Source: Sinohyriopsis cumingii (Eukaryota; Mollusca; Bivalvia; Unionida; Unionidae). Taken from it: a stretch of DNA of 64,000 nt. Below the pieces are notes generated by a model, which saw only the letters and a program-made list of their open reading frames with translations, had not been told where the DNA came from and did no database searches. Within the stretch, counting starts at the first letter, position 1, and each line of letters starts with the position of its first letter. Of this stretch, positions 1 to 14,599 are shown piece after piece. The translations under genes and the position numbers were made by a program. Location: contig CM068842.1 in assembly GCA_028554795.2 (NCBI GenBank), positions 22,354,590 to 22,418,589 of the forward strand, in the 5' to 3' direction.

Positions 1-955
1 GTCACTGACGCTGGAAATTTCGAGACTATAAATATGGACTTGGGGATTTCCACAGGTTGTAGCTATACGTATATACTAGAGTTCATAAACAGGAACGTCA
101 CTCAAGCTGAGGCTATAAAAAGATAGTGGGATTTTCCAAAGGAATAACCCACAAGTTGGAGCTATAAATAGATAGTGGAATTTCATAGGAATTATAGCTG
201 ATTATAGCTATAAATAGATACATGGGTGTTTATCGACGATCGTCACACAAGTTGATTTTGTAAGTAGTTACTAATTTTATCCATTTTATTCTAAACCGTT
301 GCAACCTAATTTTCGGGGATATGTTTATTTTCCTTTAAATTCTGGGACAATTTCGTCATTTTAGCGTTACTTTTAGTCACATCCATTTTGTCGTTGAGCA
401 TTTCCTTGATTATAGCTATTTATAGCATCATTACAATTATGCAAATTTTTGAACACCCCAGCAAGATTTCAGGTCTTGGTAATGCTTTATATATAAATCT
501 CACGCTTGTACTAGTGTATGTATGTCTCTGTCTCTGTTGTGTTTGACCCTCTACCATCATTGTCCCTAGACAATCCCACCATGTTCAATTTCCCTTGACG
601 CTAGACAGTCCCACGATTTTTCTCCATATTCAATTCCCCTTGACGCTAGAGTGGCCCACGATTTATTCCCATGTTAAATTCCCCTTGAGGCTAGAGTGGC
701 CCACGATTTATTCCCATCTTAAATTCCCCTTGAGGCTAGAGTGGCCCACGATTTTTCTCCATGTTAAATTCCCCTTGAGGCTAGAGTGACCCACGATTTT
801 TCTCCATGTTAAATTCCCCTTGAGGCTAGAGTGACCCACGATTTTTCTCCATGTTAAATTTCCATTGAGGCTAGAGTGACCCAGGGGTCTCTGTAATGAT
901 AATTCCCACTGAGGCTAGGGTGACCCACCTTACTACTGACGTGTTATACATGACA
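1..955 (+). repeat. Second copy of the composite repeat family, cut by the window edge
   Basis: Positions 1-955 match the reverse complement of 14,590-15,465, including GTCACTGACGCTGGAAATTT and TATAGCTATTTATAGCATCA. Inside, 590-895 holds about seven 45-bp units with CCCCTTGAGGCTAGAGTG. An open frame here (595-789) is only the translated repeat. Confidence 0.85.
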
Positions 956-1226
956 TGACAAACTCCTGTGGAGGTAAATCGGCCATATTGAAGCAGACGA
1001 GATCATTCGTTCCCAATTCCCTTTTGTGAGTTGAATCAAACAATGGCGTGAAATATGTCCGATGAAAACAAACAATTCCATAAAGGCGGGGTTAAAAAGG
1101 TTTTCCCACAAAAAGAGGATACTGCACATTAATTTCATGGTCTTATTTGGACCAATCAGAATCATATGAACTGATACTGTGTCGTGTGGTAATATAAAAA
1201 ATATGAAACTGCTCATACTATAGGAA

Positions 1227-1241
1227 AATTATACAGTCTAT

Positions 1242-1327
<86 letters not shown>
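1227..1327. repeat. (TA)n microsatellite
   Basis: About 50 uninterrupted TA units. Sequence on either side (955-2,680) has no recognisable gene. Confidence 0.98.
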
Positions 1328-1329
<2 letters not shown>

Positions 1330-2679
1330 TGAATAGCATTGCAGGCTCTCTTCTGAAGATGAAGAAGACTTTCATTGACTTTTAATATTTCAGGTGATCA
1401 AAAACTTGTGATTGATATGAGGTTTTGCACAGACTTAAGTATAGTTATAAGGGTTATATCATCACCTATCGCGGGGTTTCAGGACCCTATGGGTATTCAT
1501 AATTTGGAATCGTATAGCAACTTTAACATATTATTGATATATACCAGGTACAGATGAGTGGAGAGTGCTACACCATGGCGAACAACATGCCTGATTGATA
1601 TATACTCAGATTTAGCGCCATGTGTAATTATAAAGGTATAAACAATGGTGTATAATTCCGTAATTATAGGGACGAATTGACAACAAATTCCCGATAAGGC
1701 AAGCTTCATGAAAAGGTCATTGTGTCATATGTTATCTAATGCCTTCTATGTGGTCATAATGCGGCAGAGATCGCTTCATGTAAATTCAAAGATGTCATTA
1801 TACAACTCGGTGCCTTTTGGAAGCCCTTCTTCTGATCTGTCGGAAACGTTAGCATTTTTGTTTTGTACCACGTATGAAATCTATTATATACACATTTTTC
1901 AAAATATTTTGTAAACAACTGGTAGCAAGGATACAGCTATGTACATGCCTGGTTAATTTGTTTTCACTTTTGTCCGCATTTGGAGATTTGTGACATTGTC
2001 ATGGTATCGCATCGAATAGATTTGTACAAACTTTTATCAGTTTCCTTCCATCATATGCTATATTTTCGTTCTGTACAGCATCTATCCCCGAGATTTACGT
2101 AACGTAATTCGTTTTTCTCTTTCAGGAAATGTAAAATGTACATTAAAAAATGCATATTTAACACATATTTCTTTATTCACCGTAGAGCTAGAGACTGGAT
2201 TATTTTCTGGGATGTATATGTGTTTAAAATAATTGGCAAATAAGTTGTGGATTGCATGCTCTTTATCCATGTAATTTAATTTCGAAACAGCTTTTATAGT
2301 TTCCGCCCCTATTAAGTCGTGGACCGTAAAGTTTTAAGCAATGTCTAATCAAATTAACTCTGTTGCTTTGTTTAAATTCTCTCCTTGCATCGCTGTTTTG
2401 GTTTTTTTTTCCAGATGGGTGCCATCGTGACTATACTGGATATCCGATTCGTACATTTGTATTTAATAAACACTAGTGCAACAACACTGTCTTCTAGGAG
2501 ACATAGAGAGAACGTAAAGATGGCAATTGTAGCTGCCATATTAGAGGTCAGATCGGCACCATTTTAAGACAAAATATATATGAGAAGAAGTCCTTCAGCG
2601 AAACTACCATGGAAATGTATCCATTTATTGAAGAGAAGTTGCGCTAACAAAATGTTTGAGAGTTCAAAGATGTTCATAA

Positions 2680-3260
2680 CATCATTTAATGGCTTGATTT
2701 ACATGCGTACGTTGGTTGCTGATCAGGCAAATTTGTTCTTGGAACTGTCTGTGGCAGACTTGACTGGAGATGCCACTTGTGTTTGCTTGACTAATCGAGG
2801 ACGTGCTGCAGTTCTGAAATGTATGCTGCTCATTCTTCTGCACTGCATCTGCAAGTCTGCGCCTAGGAAAATCTGTATCTTCGTTAAGACTCAGGAAGGT
2901 GGAGTTATCATGTGTTAAATCTTTCCAAGAATCAGAGTCAATTTTGATGTGTTTCAAGTATAACTTGAGGGAAGCTTTGAAGCTTTGCTTTTGACCAACT
3001 AGAGATCGCTTTCCCACCCACCGTAGAAGATCTATTTGGGTAGCTGCCGAGATAGATGAACGTGTCCACTGACAAGATGGTTTGCATTTTACTGGGATGG
3101 TAAGCTCTACTTAAGGCTTTCCTGGTGTACGTTGATGCATCACCTTTGTATCCTTCACTCTGATTGTGATATCTAAATTGTCCAAAACTGAAGAGTAATG
3201 GTCCATACCGTGTTGCATTCAGGGGACCGTAGACATCTAATAGGAGATCGTGAACAGTCA
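2680..3260 (-). pseudogene. 3' end of a non-LTR retrotransposon (LINE) ORF2
   Basis: The minus strand reads 'SFKASLKLYLKHIKIDSDSW' and 'RRRLADAVQKNEQH', the standard C-terminal tail of an animal LINE family. Just upstream is 'IYLGSYPNR' (the 'YLGS' motif after the reverse transcriptase). Frames are broken and the 5' part is missing. Confidence 0.7.
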
Positions 3261-5689
3261 TTTCCAGTTAGTCTGTTTTCGTTTGTAGTGTCCTCAGAAT
3301 GAATAGTGTGCCTTCAGAAAGGAATATGATGTTGGTTCCAAAGCGATATTCACTGAAAGCATCAGTATGAATAACACAGAACATCATACTGTAGTAAGAC
3401 TAAAAAAGATATAAATTTAACTATTTTCATTAGGAACTCATAAGAAGTGTTAAATGTATGTTCCATCTTGATGCGACGACCTATTCAAAGAGGAGTACTA
3501 ACAACCCTTGCAAGGTGTCAACCGTGATCACTGTAGATGCCATATTGGATTACTAAAACGCACAGGTTCATTTATGTGCAGCCAGACATCACGATAAGTC
3601 CTTTGCTGAAAGCCGAATGTTAATGGATTTCCATTCAGAAAGAGCAGTCAAAATAATGATTTCAATACGGCCCCAGATTTGGCCACAGTGGAAATCAGAT
3701 TATAAGTGTTTTCGTTTAAGGTCAACAATATGTTACCACACACCTTTTAGAAAAATTACGTGTTAATAGTTCGATACATTCAGGAGGAGAAGTTAGAACA
3801 ATATTTTAAAAAAGGAAACTGTTACTGTCATGTTGAATACCGTTAGGTACCATTATTAATTGAAACCATGTAGACTAATGAATAAATATGTGAGTAACCT
3901 TGCATAGCAATCCATCGTGTTGTTTGGAAGAGTAGTGATTTCAAACATATACTAAGTGATTGACGGATGACGGAATACAGACCATGCCATAAACTCCTGT
4001 GGTCCACAAGGGCCAAAAAACAAGAAACATCCATCAACGGATAATCTTGTGCAAAAACCAAGAAAATCGTTCAATCCTAGACGGAAACACACTTCTATTC
4101 CCCACCTCGAACATTAAGCGGTTGTTCCCATAGTTCAGAGAGTAGAAGCAATTTGCTGGCTGGATAGTAGGAAAAGTGATCGTATGTTCATATCATGACG
4201 GAAGTTCCCTTTTCTGCACGAGTGACAAGTATAGTTCGATATATTCTGATGATTAAATTGATTGCAGTCTAAAGCTATCACCGACGAGAGTTAATCTGTG
4301 ATGAGAGATATCAATCAAATAATAATAATAAGAAGAAGAAGATGAATAACGATTATAATAATAGTGATATTGTTATTCAGTTAATGGTATTGTTCAAAAA
4401 CCAGGTATGAGGGGTGAACCTACATGCAGACGTCACATGTGTATAAAGATGACGTTTTTTTTTAATAAGGATGTCTGTTAATTTTAGGTTTGACCGTTCG
4501 TGAGCCATTTATATACAAAGGAAAACAACTCGTTAAAAGTGATAACGAATGAAAAGTCTTGAAATATATATAAATTGAATCACTGATGAAGATAACAATA
4601 TGTCATAAACTACGTACCTAACAGACGATCTTCTGTAGTTTTCTTCTGGTTTTTATTTTGATATAAGATCTACAATATTAGAAGCACATTTAGTCGAGTT
4701 ATTGTTTCTCACACAAGTCATAATTGAAAAGAATAGACACGGGATATTTATTTATTAGTACAATATTTCTGGAGTAATGCTCTATTGACGTTTTATTTAA
4801 TAATACAGTTTATTTTTGTGTAAAACTCATATGACCACCTATATATTTTTGCACTATGTCATGACAATCAGTGGAGATAGTAAGCTGAGAATCATTTTTG
4901 AATGTAAAATGAATAAAGAGGTCCACCGTTTTCGACAAAGTCAGTGGCATCTTCTGTTATTTTCTATAAATCATGCATAACATGACAAAAATAAAAGCGA
5001 ACAAAAACCGGATGGGATTGGATCAAGTGCCAGCATTTAACACAGGTAAATGAATGAATATGAATGTTTATTTTTAATGGAAATAAAACCTATCGTATAT
5101 TACAAAATCATATGTTTGTTGTCCATTAAAAATGCATCCCACATTTGTCAACTGCTTTTCTTATTGTATTTATAAAAATAAAACATCATATTTCATTTAA
5201 GGGAAATATGGAGGAAAACTTAGAATATACAATTTGTTTCCTAATTTGTATTCGGTAAGTGACTTTGTTTTGTATATGCCAGGTACATTGATGCTGTTAG
5301 AAATTAAAAAAACATAGTTATGTCTCTTGCAAATTAAATGAATATTTTTTAAGTAATAGTTTGAATCATAATTATCACAGACCAGTATAGTGTTATGTAT
5401 CTTAAATTTGCAATGATTTTTTGTGTTGTTTTTTAAAATGTTATTTCATTTTATACTACTGTATGGTAATATTATATGTTGGACATATCCTTGTCCTAAA
5501 TCAAGTTCATTTTCTACTTGACCAAAATTATAGATTTTTTCATTATGCAAACACATAATACATATCTAAAATATTATCTATGAATATGGGTTTAATATTA
5601 TCGTTATTAATAGAAGTAAACATGTTTATTTGAGTCTCGGTCTAGATTATTTGGATATAGTCCAGGTTATGTATTATAATTTTCGTAAC
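3261..5689. other. No gene seen
   Basis: AT-rich sequence with short homopolymers. I see no protein motif, tRNA or repeat boundary. Confidence 0.5.
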
Positions 5690-6104
5690 AGACTTAAATT
5701 ATTTGCTGACTTTTACTAAAGTTTGTTGCCTTTCAGTCTTTTCTGTCACTTATTTTAAGAGCATAGACTCGTAACAATGGCTTTCTTCAAATTACTGCAT
5801 CAACGTTGGGAAATAATTTATTCATGTCTTATAATGCCAGTATACACTAGCAATAAGAGGGGGAAATGCAAGCATGCATGTTGATTGTTGCGATTGCTTT
5901 CCTTAAGTAAACGAAATCGATGGTTCAGATAGGAAGAAAAGCTGGGAATACAAAATAGCAGCACTAATAGATTAATTAAATTAAATGTTTATCAGAAGAA
6001 AAAATTCAATAAATTTGCATTAATTAAAAATGATGGCTTTAATGCTTTTATATATTACTACAACTGATATTACTAGAATTAGTACTATTAACCACCACCA
6101 CCAC

Positions 6105-6387
<283 letters not shown>

Positions 6388-6769
6388 ATGTTTAAATTAT
6401 CAAAGGAAATAATGTTATGCATATTTGATTTAATTGTTTATTTGTTAGTTTAAAAACTTGACCTGACTAAAAAAAAAATCATTTTTTACATTTCATTTAT
6501 GTCAACAATTAATATATAGCTAAATTATTCTCTATTTGTATGGGTTTAATATCAGGATTATTATTCGGGTAAACAAGAACGAGGTTTTGGAGATTCCTAA
6601 GTGAATTTTTACAGATTATTATGTTGTAAATAAGCAAGGCTCAATAGATCTTTCTAGAAGCTTTTTTTCCATTAGGTAATTTTGTTTGAAAATGCTAATT
6701 GTGACCTGAAGTCACGTAGAGAACGGTATAATCATGTAATTGTGATGATTTAGTCAGTCGAACTTTAAC

Positions 6770-7216
6770 AATTGCACCTTCAAGTTGTGATCAGTTTGGG
6801 CTGGATTTTATTTTCTTCAAATAATTGAATTCAAATACAAAAGTGCTCTGATAAATTTCTTGGATAAAGACATTCACTGGAATTTATACTGAATTCAAAC
6901 CTAGAATAATATGTCTGTGATTCAACAAGAGACTGTTTATAGGTCAGCACTCTGTGGGCTATAACAGACACGTCATCGCCTTCAGTTTTGGATCTCTTCG
7001 GGACATAAACTGAGCCTTATGCATGACTTTCTATTATTGGAACTTGTGTCTATGATTCTTGGATTTTTTCATATTGAATTCACAATACCGTTAGTTCTTT
7101 TTTCTCAATTCCACTTTGTGTAATAGGGAGAAACAATTATTTGTTAAATTTTACAATGCTTGTTGTCTTTCACTCTTTTCCGTTACTTATTTTAAGAGCA
7201 TAGACTCGTAAAAATA
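6770..7216 (+). repeat. Diverged 3' half of a gypsy-family LTR
   Basis: It shares CGTCATCGCCTTC, TTGGATC..TCGGGAC and the end TTATTTTAAGAGCATAGACTCGTAA with the LTR set, but with clear divergence. A 90-bp piece with the same end lies at 5,690-5,778. Confidence 0.7.
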
Positions 7217-8130
7217 ATGAATTAAATAAATATATTATCCCCGTTAGCACAGATGTAAGAATTACGATTCGTATTCAGAAGTATTAACCAGATGTGTTGT
7301 GATTTAATTCTATTTGCTAACTTAAAGACACGTAAATTCTGTGTCTGTCTGTCGCTCAAAAAATTACAAAATAAATGAATATACATGGAATTCCTGGCCA
7401 AATTAGTCTAACCACAAATTTTCAGCTTGTTTTTTTTTTGCTACATTGTTACATTTTGAGATAAAACTTGTATTATTATTCTTGCACCCAAAAATAAACA
7501 CACACGAACACACAAACACAGTGCTTCATTTTTAATTCGAGTGTAGTAATCCGAAAACTTTTCTCACAGACGTTCTCAACTCAGTATTATTGTGGGTTTC
7601 CGGTATATTTTTAACATAATCTCGTCTGGACCGCATCATATATTTAATGACCATTTGTCAGGGTACATAACTCTGTCAAGATTCTTAAACCAAATCATGT
7701 ACAGGAGTTAGTTACCATTACCTGCATAAGATTATTCTTGTTTAATTTTAATTGACAAGTTAGGACAAAAGCTTATATTATCATTTCATTGTTTCATTTC
7801 TTTAAGTCTTTTTGTGTCTTCTGGATAAATAATATTATTTTGAGCTTAAAAATCGCCCTGCTTTTAATAAATCAAATGTGCATGATTTCATTGCAAATAT
7901 GAAAATATGACAGTTCACATAGTTAATGTATATATTGCTAAAGAAAATTGGTATTACCTGAAAATCAGTTCCTTATTTTCATCAAGTAAGATCATATGGG
8001 TTAATTGGACATTCGAATGATCTTCTTCATCAATGGATTTCGTCACCATTAAATAAATAATTTTAGCTTTAGCTGCTTTATTGTTCAGATATTCCTGTTA
8101 GCCTTACATTAGCATAAAACATTTTGATAT
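7217..8130. other. No gene seen
   Basis: AT-rich spacer between an LTR fragment and the SINE pair. No feature recognised. Confidence 0.5.
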
Positions 8131-8420
8131 GGTGTGTGTGTGTGTGTGTGTGTGTGTGTGGTTTAGAGTTTTAACTTAGCTTTGACACTTTTTCAGTCCT
8201 ATCGCTATGGTATCTTGCAGTGTGGCAGTTTATAGTGATCTCTAGCACTTTGGCATCAAGCCGCAGACATGTAGCATGATGTCCCACCCAGCCACATTAT
8301 GCTGACACAAGGCCGTCTAGTCCTAACACTAACCTCTTAATGCTAAGCGCCTAGCGAGCCAGCTGTTAGTACCATTTTTAAAGGCTTTGGTATGACTTGT
8401 TCGGGGTTGGAACCCGCGAC
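8131..8420 (-). repeat. tRNA-derived SINE, minus copy
   Basis: The reverse complement of the SINE body (GACACTTTTTCAGTC to GCTTTGGTATGACT) ends in a B-box-like GGTTGGAACCC and abuts the next copy head to head. Its tail is the (GT)n at 8,132-8,160. Confidence 0.8.
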
Positions 8421-8423
8421 ACC

Positions 8424-8790
8424 GCTCCGGTGGCCTAGTGGTTAGAGCATCCGCCTCGAATGCGGGAGGTCGTGGGTTCAATCCCCGGCCGAGTCATACC
8501 AAAGACTTACAAAAATGGTACTTACAGCTTCCTCGCTTGGCGCTCAGCATTACGAGGCTAGTGTTAGGACTGGTCGGCATGGTGTCAGGATAATGTGACT
8601 GGGTGGGATATCACGCTACATGTCTGCGACATGATGCCCCAGTGCTAGACATCACTAAAAACTGCCACACTGCAGACATCGTAGCGGTATGACTGAATAA
8701 TTGTTAAAGCTACGTTAAAAATCCAAATCACATACATACATACATACATACATACATACATACATACATACATACATACATAAATACATG
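8424..8790 (+). repeat. tRNA-derived SINE, plus copy, with (CATA)n tail
   Basis: The head is tRNA-like: A box GGTGGCCTAGTGGTTAGAGC, B box GGTTCAATCCC. The body follows, then CTACGTTAAAAATCCAAATCACA and a (CATA)n tail at 8,731-8,783. It is not a functional tRNA, since the 3' acceptor half does not pair. Confidence 0.85.
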
Positions 8791-9284
8791 AGTAAAAGCC
8801 AACAAGTTTCGTATAACTTAACAAACAAACAATTTGATTATCAGTGTGATAAATTGAAAATACAAGAGCAATGTCTGGCATTATGAATCCTGGAAAAAGA
8901 AATTTTTGATGCAAACGGTTTAGGATTAATTAGTAAGTCTATATCTAGCTCTGAAATGAAACTAAGAGAATTCAGATTGAAAAATCAGAGAAATAGATTA
9001 ATGTATGCGATACTTGTCATTAAAAACCTGATATCATTCAATCAGGATCGATACTTTTGTTATCACACTTTTTGGCTGAGACATGAATAGTGAAGTCTGG
9101 TCGCCATCAAATCTTCAGATAAAAAGTTCACCACCACCCCTACCCATACGCCAAGAAACACATTATTTACGTTATGAGATGTGAGGATAGGATATTTTGA
9201 TCCGTGGAACCTGCAGTTCTGAATTATAATGAAAGTGATACGGGCTTTATTATACAATATCTACCTTTCCTTTTGGTAGCAATC

Positions 9285-12200
9285 ATCGTACCCTAAGGAA
9301 GATATTTATCTTGTTAACATCTTCAAGAGCTAAATGAACTGGAAGAAGTATAGCAGAGCAAAAACAATTCTCAAATGCCCGTTAGTAAATCTTAGATCTT
9401 AGAAGAGTCTTCTAATACTGTTTCCAAATCGGGTCAATTGACATATTTCCTCAAAACGTTTGAAAGAGTTACGGTAGATCTTTAGTCGTCATTTAAGAAG
9501 ATATTATTATTCCTAAGGAAGATCTATATCAATTCACACTTTCATGAGTAGCAATGATTGGAAGAACTATTGTAGAGCAACAGCATAATAACTAACTTTT
9601 AAAGACGATAACAGTATATAAGTTTTGCTTGTTACTCCTAATTCTTGTAACGTATTTGCTAATATGTTTCCAATGATCTCCCCTTTTGGCGTCAGTTGAA
9701 ATATAAAATCAATACAGTTCAGGTATGTGACAAAAAATCGGACTTCTCCTAATTGTCTTCCAAAATTTCAAAATTTTCTAACGCTCGTAAATCGCGTTTA
9801 TATAGTAAGCGAAGAAATATTGAAAATACCTTGAAGAAGTAAGATTCCAAAGGAAGTTATATATCTCTTTCACGTCTTCAGGAGCTGCATGTAACTGAAG
9901 AATTATAACAGGACAACATAAATTCTCAAATGCCCTTCATAAACTCTTACAAGAGTCTTCCAATTATATTATCAAATCGGGTCAGATGACATATTACCTC
10001 AAATCTCTTCCGGTATAAGACAAATGTTGATTCTTATGCTAAAACTTTCCAATTGAAATGCCTGAAACTCCAGTCGTCATTTCAGAAGAATTATTACTGC
10101 TAAGGATGATCTGCGTCTTGTTAACATTTTCAAGTATTAAAATGATTGGAAGAGTTTTACTGGAGCAATAGCATAATAACTAACCTCTACGGACGATAAC
10201 GGTATACAAATCTTGCTTGCTTCACTTAATTCGTGTAACGTATTGGCTAATACGTAACCAATGAACTCCCCTGTTGGCCTCAGCTGAAATATCAAATCAA
10301 AAGAGTTCAGGTATGTGGCAAAAAGATAGGACTTATCCTACTTTTCTTCCACAATTCCCTAACGCTCATAAACATTGAAGAGTATTTATATAGTTAGTGA
10401 AGAGCATTTGTCTATAGGCTAAAGAAAAAAAACGATTCCTAAGGAAGATATGTATATCGTTAACGTCTTCAAGAGCTAAATGCACTAGAAGATGTATAGC
10501 ATTGCAACGCCAATCCTCAAATGCCCTTTAGTAAATCTTACAAGAGTCGACCAATTCTATTCTCAAGTCGGGTCAGTTGACATATTACCTCAAAACTTTT
10601 TAGGAATAAGACGAACGTTGGTCCTTCTGCTAAAGTTTTTCAAATGCTCTAAACATCCTCCTAACTCCAGAAGAGCATTGGAAGAGTTAGGGAAGAGCTT
10701 TAGTCTTCATTTAAGTAGAATTTGTATTATAAGGAAGATCTCTATTCCGTTACCATTTTAAACTGTAGAAATGATTGGAAGCTTTATTGGCGACCAACAG
10801 AATATTGCCTAACCCTTAGAGACGATAACGTTATATAAATCTTGCTTGCTTCACTTAATTCTTGTAATGTATTGGCTAATACGTTTTTAGTTATCTGCCC
10901 TATTGGCGTCAGTTGAAATTTCAAATCAAAACAGTTCACGTTTGTGAAACAAGTTAGGACTGATCCCAATTTTATTTAAAATCCCTAACGATCGTAAATC
11001 TTGAAATGCATGTATATACCAAGTTAAGAGCATTTGACGTTACGTTAAGAAGAAGCAAGATTCAAAAGGAAGATATATATCTCGTTAACGTCTTCAAGAG
11101 CTAAATGGGCTGGAAGAATTATAACAGGGCTACAGCAATCCTCAAATGCTTTTTTTTATTCTTACATAATTTTTCCAATTATATTACCACATCGGGTCAA
11201 CTCTTCAGGCATAAGGCAAACGGTGGTTCTTATGATAAAGTTTTCAAAACGTTTTTGAAATGCTCTTGACTCCAGAAGACTATTGGAAGAGTTAGGAAAT
11301 AATTTTAAGAAGAATTATTATTCTTAAGAAGATCTAAATCCCGTTACCATTTTCAAGAATAAGAATGATTGGAACCTTTTTAGTATAGCAACAGCATAAT
11401 AGCTAGCCCTTAGATACGATAACGGTATATACAGCTTGCTTGCTTCACATAACTCTTGAAACGTATTGGCTAATAATTTTCCAATGATCTCCCCTATTAG
11501 TGGCAATAGAAAATAAATGCCTTTATATAGTAAAGAGCATTGCCAATGCGTTAAAAGAAGGAAGAATAAAAAAGAGATATGTATCTCGTTAACGTCTTCA
11601 AGAGCTAAATGAGCTGGAAGAATTATAGCAGAGCAACATCAATCCTCAAAAGCCCTTTATTAAAATCATACAAGAGTCTTCAAATTAGATTCCCAAATCG
11701 GGTTATTTAACATATTAACTCAAAACCAGTCAGGCATAAAACGAACGTTGGTTCTTATGCTAAAGCTTTCCCTTAAAATGTTCTTAACTCCAGAAGAGCA
11801 TAGGAAAGAGTTAGGGAAGAGTTTTAGTAGCCATTATTATTATTTATAAGGAGGATCTGTATCCCGTTCAGTTTTTCAAGTTTCAAAATTATTGTAAGAG
11901 CTGTAGTGGAGCAACAGCATAATAACGTACCCTTAAAGACGATAACGGTATCTAAGTCTTCATTGATTCACTTAATTCTTGTAACGTATTGGCTTATCCG
12001 AATTTTCTTCCAAAATTCCCTAACACTCTTAAATCTTAAAGAGCATTTATATATTTAGCGAATTGCCTCTTGCCTCTGCGTTACAAGAAGAAAGATTCCA
12101 AATGAAAATATGTGTCTCTTCAGAGCAAAATGAACGGGAAGATTTATATGACAGCAACAGCCATCCCCAAATGCCCAAAGGAACATATATATCTCTTAAT

Positions 12201-13330
12201 GTCTACAACAACTAATTATTATTTCAAATGAGGATCTGCAAAATTTTTACATTTTCAAACGTAAAAATGATTGTAATAGTTTTAGTAGAGCAACAGCACT
12301 ATAACCAAACCTTAAAGGCGATAAAGGTATATAAGCCTTACAAGCTTCACTTAATTCTTGAAACGTATTAGCTACTGCGTTTACAATGATCTCCCATATT
12401 GGAGTAAGTTGAAATATCAGATCAAAACGGTTCAGGAATGTGAAAAAGGTTATGACTTATCATAATTTTATTTCGAAATTCTTTAACGCTCCTATATCTT
12501 GACGAGAATTTATATAGTTAGCGAAGATAATTTGCCAATACGTTACAAGAAGTAAGATTTCAAAGGCAGATATGAATCTCGTTAACGTCTTTAAGAGCTA
12601 CATACACTGGAAGAATTATAGCAGATCAACAGCAATCCCCCAAATCCCCTTTGGTAGTTCTTACAAAAGTCTTCCGATAGTGGAGAAACAGCATAATGAC
12701 TTAATCTTAAAGACGATAACAGTACAAGTCTTCCTTGCTTAACTTATTCTAATAACGTATTAGCTAATACGTTTCCAATGATCTCTCTTGTTGGCGTCAA
12801 TTGAAATATCAAGTCAAAACAGTTCAGGTATTTGACAAGGTTTGGACCTATCCTAATTTTCTTCCAAAATTCCCTAACGCTCGTAAGTCTTGAAGATCAT
12901 TCACATAGTTAGCGAAGAGCATTTCCCTATTCGTTACAACAAGTAAGATTCCAAAGGGAGATATATATCATGTTAACGTTTTCAAGAGCTAAATGAACTG
13001 GAAGATTTATAGAACAGCAACAGCAATCCTCAAATGTCCTTTAGTAAATCTTACAAGACTCGTCCAATTCTCTTCCCAAATCGAGTCAGTTGACCTGTTA
13101 CCTCAACACTCTTCAGGCTTAATGCGAACGTAGTTCTTGTACTAAAGCTTTTCAAATACTCTTGAAATGCTCTTAGCTCCAGAAGAGCATTGGGAGAGGT
13201 AGGGAAGAGCTTCAGTCGTCATTTAAGAAGTATTATTGTTTCTAAAGAAGATTTCTATCCCGTTAACATTTTCAAGTAAAGAAAAATGATTGGAAGAGTT
13301 ATAATGTAGCAACAACATTATAGCTATATA
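9285..13330 (+). repeat. Satellite array with units of about 600 bp, about seven copies
   Basis: CGTTAACGTCTTCAAGAGCTAAATG or a close variant recurs near 9,310, 9,868, 10,458, 11,072, 11,585, 12,580 and 12,970. Between hits the order of blocks is the same (AACGTATTGGCTAATACG; CAAATCGGGTCA; GAAGAGCATTGG). Spacing is about 510-615 bp with two shortened units near 12,180-12,950. It has no lasting reading frame. The array is bounded on the right at about 13,330. Confidence 0.85.
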
Positions 13331-14164
13331 GATTGGGAGACAAAATCGAGCTAATGCCTTTTGTAAAATATTTTGTATATGTTTTATAATCATTTATTGC
13401 CGTTTGAAAAGCTCATATTTTTTACACTGACAAAACTCGCCATCCCCATTTTAATAACTGCTAATGTTAGTGTATTTAGGATCAGTTCAGGCTTATTTTT
13501 CCAGCACATGGGAGCAGTTCTTTTCATCAACTCTTTTTCTTAGATTCAGCTCTCACGACTCCATGGTCTGAAATAAGTAACAGAAAATAATGAAACCATC
13601 ACGTTTTGAAAAATTCACCAAATAATATATTTCTCTACATTACAAGGTGAAACTAATAAATGAACTGACAGTATTATTAAAACCTAAATAATTTTCAAGG
13701 TTTTATCACACGCCCAAAAGAATGGAGTTATTCTGAATCAGTTATAATGGTGTTTTGAATCCATTCCAATCTTTAATGTTCTTATGTGCCAACAGTTTGG
13801 AATAGTGTTGATGTGTTAACAGTCTTGATATATTATAATGACATTATCCAGAATGTCTCTAAATGAAGTCACAATGATCCCAAAATAATAATAATTTGGT
13901 CACGAAAAGCATTAATGATCACTATATAATTCTAATGAATAATTGACATAAACAACTCCTTTCAAATAAAAAACTGCAACACAGCTAAACCTGATTACTA
14001 TAAAGACTGGTGTCAAGAGATGAACAAAGAATTTATATTTACGTCTAGCTTAACTAAAAAATTAAGACACAATAACAGAACTAGGATGAGGGTAATTTTT
14101 CCAGTAGATTCATTTCCAGAAGATTCTAAGTTGTAAACAAGGTCACATTTCTTACTATAACATA
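13331..14164. other. No gene seen
   Basis: Plain AT-rich sequence between the satellite and the gypsy 5' LTR. Confidence 0.5.
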
Positions 14165-14588
14165 TGTTATGTATAGTTGATCTAATCTATGTTTGATTTA
14201 ATTTAATTGTCTGTACCTTTTCAATTTTTATTTACTTCATTACATGTTAAAATAATGCAATTTGATGGACTAGAATTTGATATTAACCAGACATTAGTTT
14301 GCCAGACTGTTCTGTCGAAAACACCTAAAAATAGAACTTTGTATCCTTAAGCTGACCTAGTTCCCGACATTGATTCATAAACCAATGAGTCAAGTAAACA
14401 GCTTTCTATTGTCATTTATTCTTATAGTAAAATGATTGGTATTTGTCAAGGTCATACTGGGAATACGTGACTTTAGATGTAAACGCCATCTGTTTCGAAA
14501 TTCTGGTTTTACCGGAATTGCGCAGTAGTCATGTTTAATACCTATGTTTACAGAGAATTTAGTCAGTTGGGAGTTTTAACTTCGAGGT
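14165..14588 (+). repeat. 5' LTR, truncated
   Basis: It begins TGTTATGTA and matches about 20,139-20,557, including CACCTAAAAATAGAACTTTG and AAGCTGACCTAGTTCCCGAC. It ends abruptly at the inserted repeat. Confidence 0.8.
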
Positions 14589-14599
14589 GAGTAGTGAAT

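Noticed and set aside
8424-8500. Functional tRNA gene
   Set aside because: A and B boxes are present but the stems do not pair at the acceptor end, and the same head recurs on SINE bodies elsewhere.
8731-8783. CRISPR-like array
   Set aside because: Simple (CATA)n without spacers; no Cas genes in an animal sequence. The same applies to the 45-bp and 47-bp arrays.
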